64,000 nucleotides of DNA, from positions 570,672 to 634,671 of the forward strand of contig NZ_CP051236.1 in NCBI RefSeq assembly GCF_017794765.1, read 5' to 3'. Position numbers and translations under genes: made by a program. This stretch comes from Nitratireductor sp. (GTDB taxonomy: Bacteria > Pseudomonadota > Alphaproteobacteria > Rhizobiales > Rhizobiaceae). A model generated the notes under the pieces. That model ran no database searches. It saw only the letters and a program-made list of their open reading frames with translations, and had not been told where the DNA came from. Positions 28,854 through 38,247 of this stretch are shown here, piece by piece; position 1 is the first letter of the stretch; every line of letters starts with the position of its first letter.

Positions 28854-29725
28854 GCGCCGATCTCCTGCGCGTCGCCTTCCAGCGCTTCTCGCGCACGCCG
28901 GCGCGAAGCCAGAAGCCCGTGCTTCGGCGCAAGGACAAAGGCCGTGAGGAATGCAAGGGTCTGAAGCACCACGATGATCCCGCCTGTCGCCCCATCGAGA
29001 AAATAGCTCGCATAAGCACCGATGAAGCTTGAGAGCGCGCCAATCGCCACCGCAATTGCCACGAGCCGCGGAAAACGATCCGTCAGGAGATAGGCCGTCG
29101 CCCCCGGCGTCACCACCATGGCGATGACGAGAAACGCGCCTACCGTCTGCATGGCGGCCACCGTACAGGCACTCAGAAGCGTAAAGAAGATCAGCCGCAG
29201 AAAACCCGGATTGAGGCCAATGGAGCGCGCATGGTTTTCGTCAAAGAAGGCGACCATCAGGTCCTTCCACTTGAACGCGAGCACCAGCAGTGTGACTCCG
29301 GAAATGATGACAAGCTGGAGGGTGTCCGATGGCGTGATAGCCAGCACATTGCCCAGAACGATTGTCTGAATATTCACTGCGGCGGGCGACAGAGAAACCA
29401 TGAAGAGGCCTAGGCCGAAGAACGACGTAAAAATCAGGCCGATAATTGCATCCTCACGTAGCTTGGTGCGCTGATTGAGCAAGAACATCGTACCGGCGGC
29501 CAGTCCGCCGGCAAAGAACGCGCCGATCGAAAACGGCAGGCCCAGCATGTAGGCCCCGGCTACGCCCGGCACGATGGAATGCGAGAGCGCATCGCCGATC
29601 AGCGACCAGCCCTTGAGCATCAGATAGGCGGAGAGAAAGGCACAGACCCCGCCTACCAGCGCGCTCACCCACATGGCATTGACCATGTATCCGTAGGAGA
29701 AAGGTTCGAGCAGATAGGCGCTCAT
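28850..29725 (-). CDS. sitC: manganese/iron ABC transporter permease SitC
   Basis: ABC-3 family permease of 291 residues, paralogous to SitD. The shared blocks are [24 protein letters not shown] near residue 35 and [25 protein letters not shown] near 190. [17 protein letters not shown] helix closes the membrane part, followed by a cytosolic tail rich in Arg. It overlaps sitB and sitD by four bases each, so the four genes are translationally coupled. Confidence 0.93.
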   Translation of the reverse strand: MSAYLLEPFSYGYMVNAMWVSALVGGVCAFLSAYLMLKGWSLIGDALSHSIVPGVAGAYMLGLPFSIGAFFAGGLAAGTMFLLNQRTKLREDAIIGLIFTSFFGLGLFMVSLSPAAVNIQTIVLGNVLAITPSDTLQLVIISGVTLLVLAFKWKDLMVAFFDENHARSIGLNPGFLRLIFFTLLSACTVAAMQTVGAFLVIAMVVTPGATAYLLTDRFPRLVAIAVAIGALSSFIGAYASYFLDGATGGIIVVLQTLAFLTAFVLAPKHGLLASRRRAREALEGDAQEIGA

Positions 29726-30627
29726 TTCCTGTTCCCTGCTTCCGGGACGCCATCCTCATCGCCATAGATGACGAAGGGCCGCTCATCGTCGGTCAGAACC
29801 GTCAGCTGGCGGGAATCCTCCTCCGCGTCTTCATGCAGATCCGCCCCGCCAAGCGTGAACTGGCGCAACACACCGCCAAACGCCTTTTCCAGATTGGCGC
29901 GGGTGAAAACTTCCGGCGTCAGTCCCGAAGCGAGTACCGTGCGGTTGATCAGAACGGTCCGGTCGCAGAAGCGGGGCACGCTGCCAAGATTATGCGTCGA
30001 GACAAGCATGACATGCCCTTCCTCGCGCAACGCCTTCAGGAGCGCGATTATGGATTCCTCCGTGCGCACATCCACGCCGGTGAACGGCTCATCGAGCAAA
30101 ATCACTCTGCCCTCCTGCGCCAGCGCCCGCGCCAGGAAGACACGTTTTTTCTGGCCACCGGACAGTTCGCCGATCTGGCGTTTACGGAAATCGGCCATGC
30201 CCACGCGTTCGAGCGCCGCCTTGACCATCTCGTGATCCTGCCGGCGCGGCCACCGCATGAAATTCATGTGGCCGTAGCGCCCCATCATCACCACGTCCTC
30301 GACGAGAACGGGAAAATTCCAGTCCACCTCTTCGGCCTGCGGCACATAAGCCACCACATTGCGCTTGAGCGCGCGGCCAGCCGGCTGCCCCAGAATGGAG
30401 ACCTCGCCTCTGGCGAGCGGCACGAAACCCATGATCGCCTTGAACAGCGTTGACTTGCCGCTGCCATTGACGCCGACAAGCGCCGCGATCGTCCCTGTCG
30501 GGATAGAAAAACTGGCGTCACGCAACGCCGTATGACCATTCCGATAAGTGACGGTCACATCCCGAACATCGATGCCGGCGGAGTTTGCCGCCGGCCTTCT
30601 GCCTTTGCTGATCACGGGTGCGTTCAT
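29722..30627 (-). CDS. sitB: manganese/iron ABC transporter ATP-binding protein SitB
   Basis: ATPase of 301 residues. Walker A is GVNGSGKST near residue 53, the signature [17 protein letters not shown] near 154, Walker [13 protein letters not shown] near 174 and the switch His in [11 protein letters not shown]. After residue 250 there is an acidic C-terminal extension ([13 protein letters not shown], ending in PEAGNRK) beyond the usual ABC core. The protein is also longer at the N-terminus by about 20 residues. The sit context fixes its assignment to metal import. Confidence 0.93.
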   Translation of the reverse strand: MNAPVISKGRRPAANSAGIDVRDVTVTYRNGHTALRDASFSIPTGTIAALVGVNGSGKSTLFKAIMGFVPLARGEVSILGQPAGRALKRNVVAYVPQAEEVDWNFPVLVEDVVMMGRYGHMNFMRWPRRQDHEMVKAALERVGMADFRKRQIGELSGGQKKRVFLARALAQEGRVILLDEPFTGVDVRTEESIIALLKALREEGHVMLVSTHNLGSVPRFCDRTVLINRTVLASGLTPEVFTRANLEKAFGGVLRQFTLGGADLHEDAEEDSRQLTVLTDDERPFVIYGDEDGVPEAGNRK

Positions 30628-31517
30628 TGCCCGCTCAGTCCTTCGGCAATCGTTTCGCTCGTAACCCGCAGAAGATCCAGATAGGTAGGCACCTCACCGC
30701 TCGCATCGCTCAGCGAGTCGACGTAGAGAACCCCGCCATATTTCGCTCCGGTCTCTCGCGCCACCTGCTGCGCCGGATCGGGAGAAACCGTGCTCTCGCT
30801 GAAAACAGCCGGCGCCCTGGTTTCCCTGATCTGATCGATCACGTGGCGCACCTGCTGCGGCGTGCCCTGCTGATCGGCGTTGATCGGCCAGATGTAGAGC
30901 TCCTTCAGCCCGAAGTCGCGGGCAAGATAGCTAAACGCACCCTCGCTGGTGACAAGAACCCGGTGTTCCTCGGGGATGGCCGCAAGCCGCTCGCGGATCG
31001 GGTCCACAACGGCCTTGATCTCTGCCTTGTAGGCCTCGGCGTTTCTCGCATAGACCTCGGCATTCTCCGGATCATGTTTCGAAAACGCATCACGGATGTT
31101 GTCCACATAGGTCAGCGCATCACTGGGCGACATCCAGGCATGGGGATTGGGCTTGCCCGTATAGGGACCTTCAGCAATGCCCATCGGCTCCACGCCCTCC
31201 GAAACCACCACGCTTGGGACGTCCCTGAGATTGCGGAAGAAGCGTTCGAACCAGAGCTCGAGATTGAGCCCGTTCCACAGAATGAGATCGGCATCCTGTG
31301 CCCGCAGAATGTCACCCGGAGTCGGCTGATAGTTGTGAATCTCGGCATTCGGTTTCGTGATCGATTCGACCACTGCTGCATCGCCCGCAACGTTACGCGC
31401 CATGTCGGCAATAACCGTGAATGTCGTGACCGCCTTGAAACGCTCCTCCTGAGCGAAGGCGGAGGTCGCGGCGAGTGCTGCGACGATGAAGGTGGCCAAT
31501 CCCTTGGCTAAACGCAT
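30624..31517 (-). CDS. sitA: manganese/iron ABC transporter substrate-binding protein SitA
   Basis: Periplasmic cluster A-I metal-binding protein of 297 residues with a signal peptide ending TSAFAQ. The four expected metal ligands are all present: H61 in [10 protein letters not shown]126 in NPHAWMS, E192 in TSEGAFSYL and D267 in YVDSLSD. There is no His-rich loop, which argues for manganese or iron over zinc (ZnuA). The start at 31517 has AGGGGAT upstream; the longer frame is not supported. First gene of sitABCD, controlled by the Mur palindrome 74 bases upstream. Confidence 0.95.
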   Translation of the reverse strand: MRLAKGLATFIVAALAATSAFAQEERFKAVTTFTVIADMARNVAGDAAVVESITKPNAEIHNYQPTPGDILRAQDADLILWNGLNLELWFERFFRNLRDVPSVVVSEGVEPMGIAEGPYTGKPNPHAWMSPSDALTYVDNIRDAFSKHDPENAEVYARNAEAYKAEIKAVVDPIRERLAAIPEEHRVLVTSEGAFSYLARDFGLKELYIWPINADQQGTPQQVRHVIDQIRETRAPAVFSESTVSPDPAQQVARETGAKYGGVLYVDSLSDASGEVPTYLDLLRVTSETIAEGLSGQ

Positions 31518-31590
31518 GAATATCCCCTGAAACACATCGAATTGCTGCGACGGTTGGAAGCTAGGCTGAATTTTTCATCAGGTCAATGCA

Positions 31591-31609
31591 ATTGCAAATC
31601 GTTTGCAAT
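31591..31609. promoter_or_regulatory. Mur/Fur-type operator in the sitA-mur divergent region
   Basis: ATTGCAAATCGTTTGCAAT is a perfect 8-base inverted repeat around TCG. It matches the TTGCAAA-N3-TTTGCAA type of site known for Mur, the manganese-responsive Fur homologue of rhizobia. It is 74 bases upstream of sitA and 103 bases upstream of the divergent regulator. Confidence 0.85.
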
Positions 31610-31711
31610 AAAAACATCCAATCCTGAAATTGCATGGGGTCCCGGGGAGAAACCTGAGTGCGAACAGATGGAATCTTTGCAACTGGTTGTCATCTGGCGC
31701 ATAGTCGCCCC

Positions 31712-32143
31712 ATGAATCAGCACGCCAGCCACAAGCCGGATTACGAGAAGGAACTGCGCCGCGCCGGTGTTCGTATCACCCGGCCGCGCAGGGTGATTCT
31801 GGGAATTCTCACGGAGACAGACGATCATCCGGATGCCATGGAAATCTTTCAGCGCGCCTCTGCCGTGGATTCGAGCATCTCGTTGTCGACCGTTTATCGC
31901 ACGATGAAGCTTCTTGAAGAGTTGGGAGCCATTCATCGCCATGCCTTTGAGGGCGGACGCGCCCGCTTCGAACAGGCGGATGGCGATCACCATGATCATC
32001 TGATCGACATCGACACGGGTGACGTGATCGAGTTCCATTCAGACCGGATCGAGGCGTTGCAGGAGGAAATAGCCCGCGCACTCGGCTATGACATCGTGCA
32101 CCACAGGCTGGAGCTTTACGGCAGAAAACGCAGGAAATCCTGA
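31712..32143 (+). CDS. mur: Fur-family manganese-responsive regulator Mur
   Basis: Fur-superfamily repressor of 143 residues. The winged helix spans residues 10-85 ([31 protein letters not shown]). The metal-binding region is [21 protein letters not shown], with an additional HH pair near residue 127. There is no cysteine at all, so the structural CxxC zinc site of E. coli Fur is missing, as in rhizobial Fur/Mur proteins. The start at 31712 matches the usual N-terminus. Divergence from sitABCD plus the intervening palindrome make Mur the best name; Fur or Zur function cannot be ruled out by sequence alone. Confidence 0.9.
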   Translation: MNQHASHKPDYEKELRRAGVRITRPRRVILGILTETDDHPDAMEIFQRASAVDSSISLSTVYRTMKLLEELGAIHRHAFEGGRARFEQADGDHHDHLIDIDTGDVIEFHSDRIEALQEEIARALGYDIVHHRLELYGRKRRKS

Positions 32144-32478
32144 CCCCAGAGTGTCAAGAGCCGCCGTGGTGGAGGGGAAACCACGGCGGCCATGCTTGAA
32201 ACACCGCGGCAGCCCGGAGAGGGGGGATTAAGGCTGCCGCTATTTCGTCCGGGATAGGCGGGGGACGAGCCTAGGCCGAACCACGGCGAAAAACTGCCGC
32301 TGTCTGATATTTTGTATTTGAACGTGGCTATTCAAGGGCACGGACATTACATCTTCGTAACAAACGCGTGATAGAAAGCGGTAGGCCGCGTCCCATCGTG
32401 TCAGCACGCTTCTCCCAAAGGCGCTGAACACCCCCTTTTCCATGGACACGCTCCCCCCGCCGCGCTACCCGTACAGCC
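32144..32478. other. 335-base gap with two GC-rich hairpins between mur and polA
   Basis: No credible gene is seen. A perfect 11-base stem (32160-32170 with 32180-32190, arms GCCGCCGTGGT and ACCACGGCGGC) lies just after mur. A second 9-base stem (32206-32214 with 32232-32240, arms GCGGCAGCC and GGCTGCCGC) follows. Neither has a U-run. They may end the mur transcript or belong to a small RNA. The rest, to 32478, should contain the polA promoter; no Shine-Dalgarno site is evident before polA. Confidence 0.55.
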
Positions 32479-35391
32479 ATGAAAAAAGGCGATCATCTCT
32501 TTCTCGTAGACGGCTCGGGATATATTTTCCGCGCCTATCACGCGCTGCCCCCGCTGACCCGTAAATCCGACGGCCTGCCTGTGGGCGCCGTGGCCGGCTT
32601 CTGCAATATGCTTTGGAAGCTTCTGCAGAATGCGCGCGACACGGATGTCGGCGTCACGCCGACCCATTTTGCAGTGATTTTCGACCATTCCTCGAAAACT
32701 TTCCGCAACGACCTTTACCCGGAATACAAGGCCAATCGCTCCGAACCGCCGGAAGATCTGGTTCCGCAATTCGGTCTGATCCGCGAAGCCACGCAGGCCT
32801 TCGATCTTCCCTGTATCGAGATGGCCGGTTTTGAGGCCGACGACCTGATTGCCACCTATGCCAGGCTTGCAAGCGAGGCCGGCGGCGAAACCACCATCAT
32901 CTCCTCCGACAAGGACCTGATGCAGCTCGTCACCGACAGGGTCTCCATGTACGACCCGATGAAGGACCGCGAAATCCGGATTCCTGAGGTGATCGAGAAA
33001 TGGGGCGTTCCACCCGAGAAGATGATCGACCTTCAGGCGCTGACGGGCGATTCGGTGGACAACGTCCCCGGTGTCCCCGGCATCGGTCCGAAAACGGCTG
33101 CGCAACTGCTCGAAGAGTATGGCGATCTCGACACGCTGCTTTCTCGCGCAAATGAGATAAAACAGACGAAAAGACGCGAAAACCTGATCGAATTTGCCGA
33201 AAAGGCGCGCATTTCCCGCGAATTGGTGAAGCTAAGGATCGACGTCCCTGTCGAACACGGGATCGACACGTTCGAGCTTGCCCCACCCGACGGGCCGAAG
33301 CTGATTGGCTTCCTGAAAGCGATGGAGTTTTCCACACTCACCCGCCGCGTGGCCGAGGCCACCGGAGCGGAGGTGGCGGAGATCGAGGCAGCTCATGTGG
33401 AGGTTGAGGCGGGCGAGAACGCCCACGGGCCGGACCTCGACCCTTCTCCCGCAGAAAGCGGCGGGGACGCGGCAACGCCCGCGAAACTTGCAGCCAGTAT
33501 CGCTGAAGCAGGTGCAGCCAAGACCTTCGACCATGCCGGCTACGAGTGCGTCCGCGATCTCGACAAGCTGAAACACTGGGTCGAGGAAGCCTGCGAAAGC
33601 GGAATCCTGGCATTCGACACCGAGACCACCTCGCTCGACCCGATGCAGGCGGAGCTGTGCGGCTTTTCGCTCGCCACGAAACCAGGTCGCGCCGCCTATA
33701 TCCCGCTCAACCACAAGAGCGGCGACGGAGATCTGCTGGGTGGAGGGCTGATCGAAAACCAGATACCGCAGAAAGACGCGCTGGAAGCGATAAAGGCCAT
33801 CATGGCCGATCCTGCTGTGCTCAAAATCGGCCAGAACCTGAAATATGACTGGCTGTTGATGTATCGGCTCGGTGTGGAAATCATCGGCGTGGACGATACC
33901 ATGCTCATGTCCTATGTGCTTGATGCCGGAACGGGCAGCCACGGCACGGTGAGCCATGGAATGGATGCGCTTTCCGAACGCTGGCTCGGTCACACGCCTA
34001 TTCCCTACAAGGAACTGACGGGAACGGGCCGCAAGCAGGTCACCTTCGACATGGTGGATCTGGAGCGCGCCACCGCCTATGCCGCCGAAGATGCGGATAT
34101 CACGCTCCGCCTCTGGCAGGTGCTGAAACCGCGTCTTGCCGCCGAAGGACTTGTTTCCGTCTATGAGCGGCTAGAACGCCCCATGATCCCGGTGATCGGC
34201 CGCATGGAGCATCGCGGTGTTGCGGTTGACCGGCAAATTCTCTCACGGCTTTCCGGCGATTTCGCTCAAACGGCGGCAGGCATAGAGGACGAGATCTACC
34301 AACTGGCCGGAGAACGCTTCACCATCGGCTCGCCCAAACAGCTTGGCGAAATCCTGTTCGGCAAGATGGGCCTGCCAGGCGGCAGCAAGACGAAGACCGG
34401 CCAGTGGTCAACCTCGGCGCAGGTTCTCGAAGACCTTGCAGCCGCCGGTCATGAGCTCCCGCGCAAGATCGTCGACTGGCGCCAGGTGACCAAGCTCAAA
34501 TCCACGTATACGGATGCACTGCCGGGCTATATCAACCCGGAAACCAGACGGGTGCACACCTCCTACGCGCTCGCATCCACAACGACCGGACGGCTTTCAT
34601 CGTCCGAACCGAACCTGCAGAACATCCCGATCCGCACCGCCGAGGGCCGCAAGATCCGCACCGCCTTCGTGGCACCTGAGGGCACCAGGCTGATTTCGGC
34701 CGACTACAGCCAGATCGAGCTGCGCGTGCTTGCTCATGTGGCGGATATCCCCGAACTGAAGAAGGCTTTTGCCGACGGGCTCGACATCCACGCCATGACG
34801 GCGTCGGAAATGTTCGATGTGCCGGTGGAAGGCATGCCGCCTGAGGTGCGCCGCCGCGCCAAGGCAATCAATTTCGGCATCATCTACGGCATCTCGGCCT
34901 TCGGCCTCGCCAATCAGCTTGGCATTCCACGCGAAGAGGCCAGCGCCTATATCAAACGCTATTTCGAGCGCTTCCCCGGTATCAGGGACTATATGGACTC
35001 AACAAAAGCCAAGGCCAGGGAATGCGGCTATGTCGAGACGATCTTCGGTCGCCGCGCGCATTATCCCGAAATCCGCTCATCCAACCCGCAATTGCGGGCC
35101 TTCAATGAGCGTGCGGCAATCAATGCACCGATCCAGGGCTCGGCAGCCGACATCATCCGCCGCGCCATGGCGCGCATGGAAGACGCTCTTGCTGATGCCG
35201 GCCTCGAAGACGTGCAGATGCTGCTTCAGGTCCATGACGAACTGATCTTCGAAGCACCGGAAAGCAAGGTGGAGAAGGCCATCCCCGTCATCTGCGAGGT
35301 GATGGAGAATGCAGCTTTGCCGGCACGCGCTCTCTCCGTTCCCCTGCAGGTGGAGGCGCGCGCTGCAAACAACTGGGACGAAGCGCACTGA
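32479..35391 (+). CDS. polA: DNA polymerase I
   Basis: Repair and Okazaki-processing polymerase of 970 residues. A 5'-3' flap nuclease fills residues 1-300 (FLVDGSGYIFRAYHALPPL, GFEADDLIATYA, ALTGDSVDNVPGVPGIGPKT). The 3'-5' proofreading domain is intact, with D380 and E382 in FDTETTSLDP. The polymerase domain has D742 in ADYSQIELRV, the RAKAINFGIIYGISAFGLA finger helix and D920 in QVHDELIFE. An acidic linker at about 305-345 separates nuclease and exonuclease parts. It is typical of alphaproteobacterial PolA in length and in retaining proofreading. Confidence 0.98.
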   Translation: MKKGDHLFLVDGSGYIFRAYHALPPLTRKSDGLPVGAVAGFCNMLWKLLQNARDTDVGVTPTHFAVIFDHSSKTFRNDLYPEYKANRSEPPEDLVPQFGLIREATQAFDLPCIEMAGFEADDLIATYARLASEAGGETTIISSDKDLMQLVTDRVSMYDPMKDREIRIPEVIEKWGVPPEKMIDLQALTGDSVDNVPGVPGIGPKTAAQLLEEYGDLDTLLSRANEIKQTKRRENLIEFAEKARISRELVKLRIDVPVEHGIDTFELAPPDGPKLIGFLKAMEFSTLTRRVAEATGAEVAEIEAAHVEVEAGENAHGPDLDPSPAESGGDAATPAKLAASIAEAGAAKTFDHAGYECVRDLDKLKHWVEEACESGILAFDTETTSLDPMQAELCGFSLATKPGRAAYIPLNHKSGDGDLLGGGLIENQIPQKDALEAIKAIMADPAVLKIGQNLKYDWLLMYRLGVEIIGVDDTMLMSYVLDAGTGSHGTVSHGMDALSERWLGHTPIPYKELTGTGRKQVTFDMVDLERATAYAAEDADITLRLWQVLKPRLAAEGLVSVYERLERPMIPVIGRMEHRGVAVDRQILSRLSGDFAQTAAGIEDEIYQLAGERFTIGSPKQLGEILFGKMGLPGGSKTKTGQWSTSAQVLEDLAAAGHELPRKIVDWRQVTKLKSTYTDALPGYINPETRRVHTSYALASTTTGRLSSSEPNLQNIPIRTAEGRKIRTAFVAPEGTRLISADYSQIELRVLAHVADIPELKKAFADGLDIHAMTASEMFDVPVEGMPPEVRRRAKAINFGIIYGISAFGLANQLGIPREEASAYIKRYFERFPGIRDYMDSTKAKARECGYVETIFGRRAHYPEIRSSNPQLRAFNERAAINAPIQGSAADIIRRAMARMEDALADAGLEDVQMLLQVHDELIFEAPESKVEKAIPVICEVMENAALPARALSVPLQVEARAANNWDEAH

Positions 35392-35395
35392 GACC

Positions 35396-36022
35396 ATGAC
35401 ATTTTCTGGACTCGATCTGACCGTCATCGCCTCGTTCGCCCTGGCATCGACATTGATCGAGCTCACTCCCGGTCCCAACATGGCCTATCTGGCGCTCATA
35501 TCCGCGTCAGAGGGCCGCCGGGCAGGTTTTGCCACCGTCGCCGGCGTCGCGCTCGGGCTCGGCATCGTCGGTATCGTCGCGGCACTCGGTGTCGCGCGGG
35601 TCATCCAGGCATCGATACTGCTCTATGAGGCTCTGCGCTGGTCCGGGATCCTTTTCCTGCTCTACCTTGCATGGGATGGCTGGCGGCAGGGCAGCGACGT
35701 GGTTTCGACAGGCGACAGACCGGACGAACAGCATTTTCTGCGCGGACTGGTAACCAATCTGCTCAATCCGAAAGCGGCCGTTTTTTACATCGCGGTGCTG
35801 CCCACTTTCGTCAATCCATCGTTGCCGCTTACACCGCAGACCCTGGTTCTGACGCTGATCTATGTGGGCATTGCCACGCTGATCCACGGACTGATTGTCA
35901 TTCTCGCCAGCCGGTTGCAGCCGTTTCTGACCAATCCGCGGCGGGAACGCATCGCACGACGTACGCTTTCCGCGCTGCTGGCACTCGTCGCTCTGTGGTT
36001 CGGCTGGACAACCGCTCGCTGA
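35396..36022 (+). CDS. LysE/RhtB family amino-acid exporter
   Basis: Inner-membrane exporter of 208 residues with six hydrophobic segments. The signature LIELTPGPNMAYLALISAS lies near residue 20 and NLLNPKAAVFYIAVLPTFVNP near 120. It starts four bases after the polA stop and is probably on the same transcript, though no functional link is apparent. The two LysE-type genes of the window are only distantly alike. Substrate unknown. Confidence 0.9.
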   Translation: MTFSGLDLTVIASFALASTLIELTPGPNMAYLALISASEGRRAGFATVAGVALGLGIVGIVAALGVARVIQASILLYEALRWSGILFLLYLAWDGWRQGSDVVSTGDRPDEQHFLRGLVTNLLNPKAAVFYIAVLPTFVNPSLPLTPQTLVLTLIYVGIATLIHGLIVILASRLQPFLTNPRRERIARRTLSALLALVALWFGWTTAR

Positions 36023-36030
36023 ATGCGCAA

Positions 36031-36055
36031 AGACCCCGCTGCTGAAGCGGGGTCT
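36031..36055. terminator. hairpin between convergent exporter and porin genes
   Basis: AGACCCCGCT (36031-36040) pairs perfectly with AGCGGGGTCT (36046-36055) around a five-base loop. It is nine bases after the exporter stop and 34 bases beyond the porin stop, so it can serve both directions. The U-run is weak. Confidence 0.75.
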
Positions 36056-36088
36056 GCCAATATCATTCAACCGGTTGGTGGTCTGGGT

Positions 36089-36928
36089 TCACCACAATTC
36101 GTAGCGCAGGCCAACCCTGATTTCATGCATGGATAGGCCGCTATCGGACCCCTGGGTGCCGGTTGCTCCGGCTCCGGCCGTGGCCGCATCCCAACCAAAC
36201 ATATCGCCGCCATCGATGTTGCGGTAGCGATAGCCCAGATCGACTTTCATATTGTTGGAGAAGTCGTAGGAAACGCCGGCCATCAGGGCATAGGTGAAAC
36301 GCCAGTCCGACTCGCCGGAATGCGTCGCCGTACCGACCAGAGCCGGCGATGCACACCCGCCGCCCACACAGTAAGAGCTGTTGGACAGGTCGTCCCAGCG
36401 AAGATAAGTGTAGCCGACACCAGCACCGACATAGGGCGTGAAGCCGACAAAAGTGCCGAGATCGACATAGCCATTCAGAAGCATGGAATAGCCGGTTACC
36501 TCAGACGAATCTTCCGATCGACAGGTGGTACCGACTGGGCTTCCGGGGCAGGGAGATGCGCTCGAGGTCGAACCACTGAAGTCGGCTGAAAACCTGTCCA
36601 GCGTCACATCGGCACGAAGCCAGTCGGTAAAGGAATAACCGGCACCAATGCCGAAGGTGAAATCGTCGGACAGGGAAACGCTGTCAAATGATGCCGACCC
36701 GTAGCTGACGCCGTCAAACGTCCGGTAGGTGAAGGGGTCCTTCGCTTCCGTCTTAAGCGAATAGCCGATATCGCCGCGCAGATACCAACCGCTGCCAATC
36801 TCCACCGGCACCACGTCAGGCGCCTGGTCGATGATGATGGGTGGATCGTAATCAGCGGCGGTTGCCGTGCCGATTGAAATCAGCGTCAGGCATACCGAAG
36901 AAGCAAGCAAACGGGTGATGGTGCGCAT
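36089..36928 (-). CDS. Omp25/RopB-like outer membrane beta-barrel protein
   Basis: Outer-membrane protein of 279 residues with a signal peptide (MRTITRLLASSVCLTLISIGTATAA). The mature part alternates hydrophobic and polar residues in about eight strands (GWYLRGDIGYSL, GIGAGYSFTDWLRADVTLD, FTPYVGAGVGYTYLRWDDL, MAGVSYDFSNNMKVDLGYRY) and ends with an aromatic strand, HEIRVGLRYELW, suited to BamA recognition. Extracellular loops contain two Cys pairs. It is paralogous to the next porin gene upstream. A CtrA-type box lies 75 bases before the start. Confidence 0.9.
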   Translation of the reverse strand: MRTITRLLASSVCLTLISIGTATAADYDPPIIIDQAPDVVPVEIGSGWYLRGDIGYSLKTEAKDPFTYRTFDGVSYGSASFDSVSLSDDFTFGIGAGYSFTDWLRADVTLDRFSADFSGSTSSASPCPGSPVGTTCRSEDSSEVTGYSMLLNGYVDLGTFVGFTPYVGAGVGYTYLRWDDLSNSSYCVGGGCASPALVGTATHSGESDWRFTYALMAGVSYDFSNNMKVDLGYRYRNIDGGDMFGWDAATAGAGATGTQGSDSGLSMHEIRVGLRYELW

Positions 36929-36989
36929 AATCCGAACTCCGCAAAATGCGACGGATAAACGCTGCCCCCGCCGCTGTTGGAGATCATTG

Positions 36990-37017
36990 TTAACCATCCG
37001 GGTTAAGCCGAGGTTAA
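36990..37017 (-). promoter_or_regulatory. CtrA-type TTAA-N7-TTAA box plus extra half-site before the porin gene
   Basis: TTAA at 37003-37006 and 37014-37017 are spaced by seven bases, the consensus for the cell-cycle regulator CtrA. On the porin's strand the sequence reads TTAACCTCGGCTTAACC. A third TTAA at 36990-36993 follows after nine bases. Confidence 0.65.
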
Positions 37018-37062
37018 GGCTAATACCGGGTTACCGCTCTTGTTCAGGACATCCGCTCAAAC

Positions 37063-37091
37063 AAAAACCGCCCGGCTCGAGGCCGGGCGGT
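37063..37091 (-). terminator. rho-independent terminator of the second porin gene
   Basis: On the minus strand a 10-base GC-rich stem (ACCGCCCGGC at 37082-37091 pairing with 37067-37076) is followed by TTTTTG. It is 22 bases after the porin stop at 37114. Confidence 0.88.
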
Positions 37092-37113
37092 ATCAGAAGT
37101 CAATTAGCTGATT

Positions 37114-37980
37114 TTATTTGTAAACCGGCGGCTCGAACGGCGGCGGGTCGTAGCTGACCACCTGCGGCCGTGCGCAGTTCGAGTTGCCGCCGAACTGATA
37201 ACGCAGGCCGGCACGCGCCTCGTGCACGTTGAAGCCATCGTCAAAGCCCGGTGCAACCCCGGATGCGTATTCAAACATGCGCCCGCCTGCGACGCGCGTG
37301 AAGCGATAACCCATGTCGAGATTGAGGTTTTCGGTGAGGCAGTAGGACGTACCGGCCATCAGCGAGTAGGCGAAACGCCAGTTGCTGGAGCCTTCATGCA
37401 CTGTCGTGCCGTCACGCGTCGTGTTGGTAAGATCGTCCCACATAATGTACGCGCCACCGATACCCGCACCGACATAGGGCGTGAAGCCGTAATAGGTACC
37501 GAGATCGACATAGGCGTTGGCCATCAGCAACCAGGCGCTATAAGCCGACGTGTCGCTGGAAACACAGGCGTTACCGTCCAGACACGTGCCCGAGGTAGAG
37601 CCGGTGAAGTCCGACTTGAACCAGTAGTCCGCCGTCAGGTCGGTGCGCAGGTATCTGTTGATCTGGTAGCCGATACCGGCTCCCAGCGACATGGCGCCCT
37701 TGAGATCTGTCGTATCGAAGGACGCCGTACTGCCGCGAAGTCCGGTGCTTGGGTCGACTCCATAGGTGATGTATTCGGTGCCCCGCAGCTTCGACCAGTG
37801 ATAGTCAATGTCGCCGCGAATATACCAGCCGCCAAACGAAGGAGCCGGATCCGGCTGAATCACGGGTGGCAAAGGCTCGGGAGCTTCGATGATCGGCGGC
37901 TCATAAAGATCCGCAGCATAGCCCGCGGTCGGAGCAATCAGCAGCAAGGCCGCCCCGAAGACCTTCATAGACTTCAACAT
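37114..37980 (-). CDS. Omp25/RopB-like outer membrane beta-barrel protein
   Basis: Outer-membrane protein of 288 residues with signal peptide ending APTAGYAA. A proline-rich linker (PEPLPPVIQPDPAP) precedes strands such as GGWYIRGDIDYHW, GAGIGYQINRYLRTDLTADYW and YVGAGIGGAYIMWDDL. The barrel strand HEARAGLRYQFG is followed by an unusual extra tail of about 22 residues ending PPPFEPPVYK, so the C-terminal Phe/Trp signature of most barrels is not at the very end. The start at 37980 has AAGGATGGG upstream. A CtrA-type box lies about 82 bases upstream. Confidence 0.9.
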   Translation of the reverse strand: MLKSMKVFGAALLLIAPTAGYAADLYEPPIIEAPEPLPPVIQPDPAPSFGGWYIRGDIDYHWSKLRGTEYITYGVDPSTGLRGSTASFDTTDLKGAMSLGAGIGYQINRYLRTDLTADYWFKSDFTGSTSGTCLDGNACVSSDTSAYSAWLLMANAYVDLGTYYGFTPYVGAGIGGAYIMWDDLTNTTRDGTTVHEGSSNWRFAYSLMAGTSYCLTENLNLDMGYRFTRVAGGRMFEYASGVAPGFDDGFNVHEARAGLRYQFGGNSNCARPQVVSYDPPPFEPPVYK

Positions 37981-38061
37981 AACATCCCATCCTTGGCGTT
38001 GCCGCGCCCCCCTGGGCACAGTGGCAAATTGCAACTCGACGGGAGTATTTGAGCAAAAAAG

Positions 38062-38089
38062 TTAAATACGCCTTAACCCTAAGCCTTAA
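38062..38089 (-). promoter_or_regulatory. CtrA-type TTAA-N7-TTAA box plus extra half-site before the second porin gene
   Basis: TTAA at 38062-38065 and 38073-38076 are spaced by seven bases (TTAAATACGCCTTAACC on the plus strand). A third TTAA at 38086-38089 follows after nine bases. The porin start is 82 bases away. Confidence 0.65.
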
Positions 38090-38199
38090 CCACGTTCACC
38101 ATGCACGTTCTGCGTGAAATGACTGGCCCCGGGATGAGGCAGCCGGTGTCTGGACGGGCGGAGAAAGATCCGGCGCTCGTGGAAAGCGCACGAATGAAG

Positions 38200-38224
38200 A
38201 AAGCCGGCGCTGGGCACCGGCTTT
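38200..38224 (-). terminator. terminator of glmM
   Basis: AAAGCCGG (38200-38207) pairs with CCGGCTTT (38217-38224) around a nine-base loop. On the minus strand the stem is followed by a T-rich TTCTTCATT. It is 24 bases after the glmM stop. Confidence 0.75.
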
Positions 38225-38247
38225 TCTGCTGTCTCTGTTTTATCGCG

